Translations under genes and position numbers: made by a program | Shown here: positions 12,373 through 16,223 of the stretch, piece by piece | How positions within the stretch are numbered: position 1 is the first letter of the stretch | Layout: the number at the start of each line of letters is the position of its first letter | Notes under the pieces: generated by a model | Databases searched by the model: none | Told to the model about the DNA's origin: nothing | Seen by the model: only the letters and a program-made list of their open reading frames with translations | Source of the DNA: JBIICS01 sp044238735 | GTDB taxonomy: Bacteria; Bacteroidota; Bacteroidia; UBA4408 | DNA length: 16,223 bases | NCBI GenBank assembly: GCA_044238735.1 | Contig: JBIICS010000059.1 | Location: 1-16,223 of the forward strand | Direction: 5' to 3'

Positions 12373-13074
12373 TTAGAGTGCTGCTTTAACTAAGTCGTTA
12401 ATTCCTTCTGTTTTTTTAGTCCACACGTATTTACCTCTTGCAAATTTATCAACGGGCCAACCGTTCCATAAAACCTGGTTACCATTCGAATCTTTATAAT
12501 TATAGGCTCCTGTTGTTTCGTTAGTAAATTCCCAAACCATAGTTTTAATTTCCTCCTCTTTTTGTTCACCCAGTAATTGGTCTTTTTTATCGGGGAAAGA
12601 GACTTTAACATTTAAGAATTTGTGGTAAACCGTTTGCTGAAGCCATCCGTTTCCTACTCCAAAAACAGTTAATAAGTCGCTTAAAGCACCTGCGGCAGCA
12701 GTTGCTTGAAGTTTATATTCTAATGTAAAAACTTTAGCCTCTCCTTCTCCAACAAAAAATTCTCCGGTGTTAAACCTGAAGTTGGCATAATCAAAAAGTT
12801 GATTCATTTTTCCGGCAGCTTCAATCCATTTGGTGTCTCCATATACGGTACGGGTAGCCAAAGGAGCATGGGTCCCCAATAAACCATTGTCATCGGTAAG
12901 TTGAATAACAGTTATCGGAAAATTTACTTTATCCATTATATCTTTACCGGCAGCATCATAGGCTTCAGTAAGTTGCCAATTTCCTTGCATCAGTATTTTA
13001 GTTGGAGTAGGTTCTTTGGTACACGATTGAAAAAGAAAGCAGAGGAGTATTATCGGAATTATAAATTTTTTCAT
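12373..13074 (-). CDS. Uncharacterised lipoprotein
   Basis: This is a 233-residue predicted lipoprotein of no family I recognise. The N-terminus has Lys-Lys, a hydrophobic stretch and a lipobox-like Leu-Phe-Gln-Ser-Cys18, relaxed as is common in Bacteroidota. After Cys18 come Thr-Lys-Glu-Pro-Thr-Pro, then Gly-Asn-Trp-Gln-Leu-Thr-Glu-Ala near 31-38, which recalls lipocalin-like or META-like 'GxW' openings of small Bacteroidota lipoproteins. The body is beta-rich with several Trp (Lys-Trp-Ile-Glu-Ala, Met-Val-Trp-Glu-Phe, Val-Leu-Trp-Asn-Gly-Trp-Pro). An Ala-rich hydrophobic segment near 127-145 (Ala-Thr-Ala-Ala-Ala-Gly-Ala) is notable. The only in-frame start before the signal sequence is the ATG at 13074. 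It is transcribed alone. A lipocalin-like barrel is a guess; the function is unknown. Confidence 0.82.
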   Translation of the reverse strand: MKKFIIPIILLCFLFQSCTKEPTPTKILMQGNWQLTEAYDAAGKDIMDKVNFPITVIQLTDDNGLLGTHAPLATRTVYGDTKWIEAAGKMNQLFDYANFRFNTGEFFVGEGEAKVFTLEYKLQATAAAGALSDLLTVFGVGNGWLQQTVYHKFLNVKVSFPDKKDQLLGEQKEEEIKTMVWEFTNETTGAYNYKDSNGNQVLWNGWPVDKFARGKYVWTKKTEGINDLVKAAL

Positions 13075-13133
13075 CTTTATTATTTTTAATGAAATTAAGA
13101 TTTTTATTGATAATATTCAAATTTGGGCGATAT

Positions 13134-13141
13134 CAAATTTA
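13134..13141 (-). promoter_or_regulatory. Candidate -7 element for the lipoprotein gene
   Basis: On the minus strand TAAATTTG (13141-13134) exactly matches TAnnTTTG, about 60 bases before the ATG at 13074. No -33 TTG is visible at the usual spacing. The same bases form part of a direct repeat, CAAATTT, at 13118-13124 and 13134-13140. Confidence 0.35.
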
Positions 13142-13160
13142 AGTCAATTCCATTATCTTT

Positions 13161-13538
13161 ATGAAAATTATGAGTACGCTAAAATCTACCCTCCTAATAG
13201 GGGCTTCTGTAAATCCCGATCGATATGCATATAAAGCAGCCGAGAGATTAATCTCATTGGGTTACGATGTTTTCTTAGTGGGTATAAAACAAGGGGTAGT
13301 ATTTGGAAAAGAAATAAAGCCTTATGGAACAAAATGGAAGGATATCCATACTATAACGCTATACATTAATCCATCTGTACAGGTTCAATATTATGATTAC
13401 ATATTAAATATAAATCCATCACGAATTATATTTAATCCCGGAACTGAGAACACAGAACTTGAAAAGTTGGCTCAGGAAAAGGGAATAGAGGTTATTGAGG
13501 CCTGTACATTAGTTATGCTTGCAACACATCAGTATTAA
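13161..13538 (+). CDS. CoA-binding domain protein (YccU-like Rossmann fold)
   Basis: This is a 125-residue cytoplasmic protein of the CoA_binding_2 (YccU) family, stand-alone Rossmann domains related to the CoA-binding part of succinyl-CoA synthetase. Seen here are the N-terminal strand and loop Leu-Leu-Ile-Gly-Ala-Ser-Val-Asn-Pro-Asp-Arg-Tyr, the helix Lys-Ala-Ala-Glu-Arg-Leu, the next strand Gly-Tyr-Asp-Val-Phe-Leu-Val, and the signature Phe-Asn-Pro-Gly-Thr-Glu-Asn followed by Ile-Glu-Ala-Cys-Thr-Leu-Val-Met-Leu. The physiological role of the family is poorly known. Two starts are possible, ATG at 13161 or ATG at 13170 (122 residues). A 7-of-8 match to the -7 consensus (TATCTTTA, 13154-13161) overlaps the first, so the second could be used on a nearly leaderless message. 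It is the first gene of a tight operon; the next gene's TTG directly follows this stop. Confidence 0.88.
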   Translation: MKIMSTLKSTLLIGASVNPDRYAYKAAERLISLGYDVFLVGIKQGVVFGKEIKPYGTKWKDIHTITLYINPSVQVQYYDYILNINPSRIIFNPGTENTELEKLAQEKGIEVIEACTLVMLATHQY

Positions 13539-15881
13539 TTGAAAACATTTATTCTAATTATTTTATCCTGCTTTTGTCTAAATGCTTTTTCACAAAGCTA
13601 TTATGGTATTCATCAGGTTAATTTAAATAACGAAATTGTTTATCCGTTTAACAAGGCTCCGGTTATTAAGCATCAAAAGCAAAATGTTAATTTTATAACT
13701 AAAAATATACCTTATTCTATAACTTATCATGCCTGGAAACCGGCAGAATTAGTGAATAAGGTTTTTAAATTTAAAGTATCACTGGGCCTAAAAAGAAATA
13801 CAGGAAAGGCTCCTTACAAATTAATTATATCTGCCGATTTAAACGATTCAGCGCTTTTTTATCAAGACAAAATGCTGGAGGTGTCTAATAAGTGGTCTAC
13901 ATTTTCGGATAGTGTTACTTTTCCTTTTAATATGGATGTGAATCTAAAATATAAAGTTTTTGTTTTCAATCAGGATAATTTGGATACCCTATTTATAAAA
14001 GATTTTAAAATTGAGTATTTTGAAATGCCTCAACTCAATTATGTTTTTCGAGCACTTAATTCCGGAAAAGTAAATATTAGCGATGCCGAAAATCTATTCG
14101 AAAATAAATACTATAAATTAAAACAGATTAAATCCACTAATAATTTGTTTATTAGCAATTCTAATAACGAAGCTTTAAGCGGAGTTTTTTACACAACCAT
14201 TCAAACTAAATCTTCCCTAAATCAGGAAGGCTTCCACTCGTCGGATTTCAAATTGATCTCCCAAAAGAATTCTGGCGATAGTGTGTTTTTTGATTTCAGA
14301 AATAATAACCTAAATATTAATTGTAATGTCCGATTGGTTTGCTTAAAAAATTCACCCCAAGTATTTTTTTATATCGCAGCTAAAGCTTTATCTAGTATTA
14401 CTTTAAACCGATTGGCTCTTACAATCCCCTATTTTAATAATTTAAATGAAGTATATTCTGTAGATGCAAAACGTTATAAGAATGATTTTATTCAATCGCA
14501 ATACTGGTTAGGTAAAAGCGGTGGTTTTGTTATCGGTAATAATACCAATACATTGTCTGTTCTTAAAACTCCGGGTTTATCTTCATTGCAAATTGATAAT
14601 AACCAAAAACTGATGGTTTTTAATGTTGATTTTGCATTGGATCATCCTTTACTTTTTATGCCTTTACTTCAAAAGGAAGAGAATAAGAAAGAAGATAGAT
14701 CTTGTTTTATATTAAATAAAGATTCCTCAATAGTGGGTGAATTTAGCTTAACCGCCGGTTTTGCTTTAAGTGATGTTCCCTTAATTAATCCGCATTATGA
14801 AGATTATAAATCAACATTTATTTTTACCGAACATGCCGATTGGGCTACGCTGCAAACCCACCGAGCGATCTATTTTGGCCGAAGTGATATTATTAATGCT
14901 GAAGATGCAAGCGGTGGTTTTGTTAAGTACAAAATTCCGGTAACCAAGAGTGTGTTTTATCATAATCCTTATAATAGTCAACTTAAGGAAGTAAACACTC
15001 AGGCATTTCTTCAAAAGCCTCTGGCTACTTTAAAAGAGAATTCCGATTTTAAAATATTTATTAAGCAGTTGTCTAATTTAGACTACGAAATCTGTTTACA
15101 CAGTCCCGAAGATAAAAGCACCCAAAAGTTATGGGCCGACGAAGCAATGTCCTATACTTTAGCCGAGTATGGAGCAAATAGTTGGATAGATCATGGATAT
15201 GATAATGCAATGGAAAGTAATCGTGAAGATTTTTCATGCGATGGTGCAATTGAAAATTCTCCATTTTATATGGTTGACTTATGGAAAAAGAATAAAGTTA
15301 AATATTTTTGGAATCCTTATTTTGAAGATTTTCCACTTGGAAATAATTTCCAATTTTATTCATCTATTTTAATGCCTCATTTCGGTCTTTCTACCTCTGT
15401 GCCACAGGTTAGTTATTCGGTTCACCCTAATTACCCCGATTTTTTTCAATGGTATACCTATAGCGTAACACAAGCTCAGGATCCAGCTTTATGGCGTTAT
15501 TTTTTTAATGATCAACGTTTATTAGAGTTTATAAATTTTGGGGGCACGTTTATCTCCCATGTTTATCCCGCATCACTTCATAACGAATATGGTTTTTTAT
15601 CCTTTTCAGGAGATACCATAAAGGTAAATCCGGAGTTTGATTCATTTTTAGCCAGATTGGCAGATTACAGGAATAATAGAATGATTTATATTAGCACTAT
15701 AAAGCGTTGGATGGATGATGTATTATTAAAAGAAAAGCTGGTGTATAAAGTAATTAATGAAAGGTTGTGTCTACAAAATATATCTGAAACTACTTTAAAT
15801 GAAATTGGAATTGTTTTTCCGGATGGAAAAATTAAGATTGTTAACTTAGCGGCTCAGCAATTTATAGAGTTGAATTATTGA
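13539..15881 (+). CDS. Large secreted protein, possible divergent polysaccharide-deacetylase-like barrel
   Basis: This is a 780-residue exported protein. The start is TTG at 13539, abutting the previous stop (TAATTG). It is supported because it begins a normal signal peptide (Lys-Thr, hydrophobic Ile/Leu/Cys stretch, Phe-Ser before Gln19) and no ATG precedes the mature region. Residues 20 to about 420 look beta-rich, like sandwich domains. From about 428 the pattern resembles carbohydrate esterase/glycoside hydrolase barrels: Phe-Thr-Glu-His432-Ala-Asp434-Trp, then Thr-His-Arg-Ala-Ile-Tyr-Phe-Gly; Glu-Ile-Cys-Leu-His521-Ser-Pro-Glu; Ser-Trp-Ile-Asp551-His552-Gly-Tyr-Asp; a late Gly-Gly-Thr-Phe-Ile-Ser-His-Val-Tyr-Pro; and a final Asp-Tyr-Arg-Asn...Ile-Ser-Thr-Ile-Lys-Arg-Trp helix. 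These would supply metal-binding Asp/His residues. The gene is secure; the enzyme class is inference from motif order and the classic Thr-Phe-Asp-Asp motif is absent. A TPR lipoprotein gene follows 7 bases later. Confidence 0.85.
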   Translation: MKTFILIILSCFCLNAFSQSYYGIHQVNLNNEIVYPFNKAPVIKHQKQNVNFITKNIPYSITYHAWKPAELVNKVFKFKVSLGLKRNTGKAPYKLIISADLNDSALFYQDKMLEVSNKWSTFSDSVTFPFNMDVNLKYKVFVFNQDNLDTLFIKDFKIEYFEMPQLNYVFRALNSGKVNISDAENLFENKYYKLKQIKSTNNLFISNSNNEALSGVFYTTIQTKSSLNQEGFHSSDFKLISQKNSGDSVFFDFRNNNLNINCNVRLVCLKNSPQVFFYIAAKALSSITLNRLALTIPYFNNLNEVYSVDAKRYKNDFIQSQYWLGKSGGFVIGNNTNTLSVLKTPGLSSLQIDNNQKLMVFNVDFALDHPLLFMPLLQKEENKKEDRSCFILNKDSSIVGEFSLTAGFALSDVPLINPHYEDYKSTFIFTEHADWATLQTHRAIYFGRSDIINAEDASGGFVKYKIPVTKSVFYHNPYNSQLKEVNTQAFLQKPLATLKENSDFKIFIKQLSNLDYEICLHSPEDKSTQKLWADEAMSYTLAEYGANSWIDHGYDNAMESNREDFSCDGAIENSPFYMVDLWKKNKVKYFWNPYFEDFPLGNNFQFYSSILMPHFGLSTSVPQVSYSVHPNYPDFFQWYTYSVTQAQDPALWRYFFNDQRLLEFINFGGTFISHVYPASLHNEYGFLSFSGDTIKVNPEFDSFLARLADYRNNRMIYISTIKRWMDDVLLKEKLVYKVINERLCLQNISETTLNEIGIVFPDGKIKIVNLAAQQFIELNY

Positions 15882-15888
15882 TTTTTTG

Positions 15889-16223
15889 ATGAGAAATTCT
15901 GGAATATATTTTTTAATTGTAATAACGGTTTTGTTTTTTGCCTCTTGCACCGGTAATGATAAATCTTCTGCTAAGCAAAGCGATAGTTCAGCTGTTATTA
16001 AAACTGTTGCCGATTTGGATCGTTTAATACAGCAAAACCCTAAAGAGTCCTCTTTGTGGCACAAAAGGGCGCAGTTTTATTTCAATAATCGCCAATATGA
16101 TAAGGCTATCGATGATGTTAAAAAGGCGATATCTATTGATACGACTAAGGTGGGGTATTATTTAACATTGTCTGATTGTTATTTAGTAAAAAATCAATCT
16201 AATCTTACCCGTCAGATGTTGTT
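15889..16223 (+). CDS. TPR repeat lipoprotein, 3' end cut off by window edge
   Basis: The frame is open from the ATG at 15889 to the right edge (111 full codons). A hydrophobic signal (residues 4-19) ends in Phe-Phe-Ala-Ser-Cys20, a lipobox, followed by a Ser/Asp/Lys-rich linker. From about residue 40 a tetratricopeptide pattern begins: Leu-Trp-His-Lys-Arg-Ala-Gln-Phe-Tyr, then Tyr-Asp-Lys-Ala-Ile-Asp-Asp-Val-Lys-Lys-Ala-Ile and Tyr-Tyr-Leu-Thr-Leu-Ser-Asp-Cys-Tyr. That is one complete TPR helix pair and the start of another. TPR lipoproteins serve as scaffolds at the periplasmic face or outer membrane. It starts 7 bases after the 780-residue secreted protein and is probably co-transcribed, so it may scaffold that protein (inference). 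Full length and partners lie outside the window. Confidence 0.85.
   Translation, partial: MRNSGIYFLIVITVLFFASCTGNDKSSAKQSDSSAVIKTVADLDRLIQQNPKESSLWHKRAQFYFNNRQYDKAIDDVKKAISIDTTKVGYYLTLSDCYLVKNQSNLTRQML

Overview
The window looks like chromosomal DNA from a member of the Bacteroidota. It is AT-rich, and its genes are packed with gaps of 0 to 8 bases and almost no Shine-Dalgarno sequences. Proteins typical of the phylum are present: a surface protein with SprB-type repeats, S74 'tail fiber domain' proteins with a standard Bacteroidota stalk module, lipoproteins with short lipoboxes, and an S41 peptidase with a long C-terminal extension. Where promoters can be guessed, they resemble TTG-N17-23-TAnnTTTG. 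I see no prophage, IS element, tRNA, rRNA or CRISPR array.

Layout. (1) Bases 1-4638, minus strand: a three-gene surface cassette. Two tandem S74 fibre-like proteins are followed by the first 476 codons of a larger secreted SprB-repeat protein that runs off the left edge. The two fibre proteins share a nearly duplicated N-terminal stalk (82 of 99 residues) but have unrelated middles and divergent chaperone domains. (2) Bases 4639-5019: a 381-base spacer without genes, rich in inverted repeats. It includes a nested GC-rich hairpin that may lie in the leader of the surface cassette, and a plausible ridA terminator. (3) ridA (minus) diverges from a compact plus-strand operon, ctpA-like S41 peptidase > TolC-like outer membrane protein > HlyD/MacA-like adaptor > tsaB, with 1, 1 and 2 bases between genes. 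The inner-membrane pump expected to work with the TolC/HlyD pair is not here. (4) Bases 10703-11375, minus: an unrecognised 113-residue protein coupled to a thioredoxin-like [2Fe-2S] ferredoxin. It diverges, across a 45-base spacer holding a clean dyad, from a TIGR01777-type NAD(P)-binding protein. (5) A lipoprotein of unknown function (minus) converges on that gene over an AT-rich bidirectional terminator candidate. (6) Bases 13161 to the right edge, plus: a CoA-binding-fold protein, a 780-residue secreted protein whose C-terminal half may be a divergent polysaccharide-deacetylase-like barrel, and the start of a TPR lipoprotein, with 0 and 7 bases between genes.

How the genes work together. 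The left cassette probably builds cell-surface fibres and an adhesin. The ctpA operon joins envelope proteolysis and export parts to a tRNA-modification gene. The right operon couples a cytoplasmic CoA-binding protein to two envelope proteins. The most interesting items are the paralogous fibre pair with its structured spacer, the possible deacetylase-like protein, the ferredoxin partner gene, and two genes that appear to use TTG starts directly after the previous stop codon.
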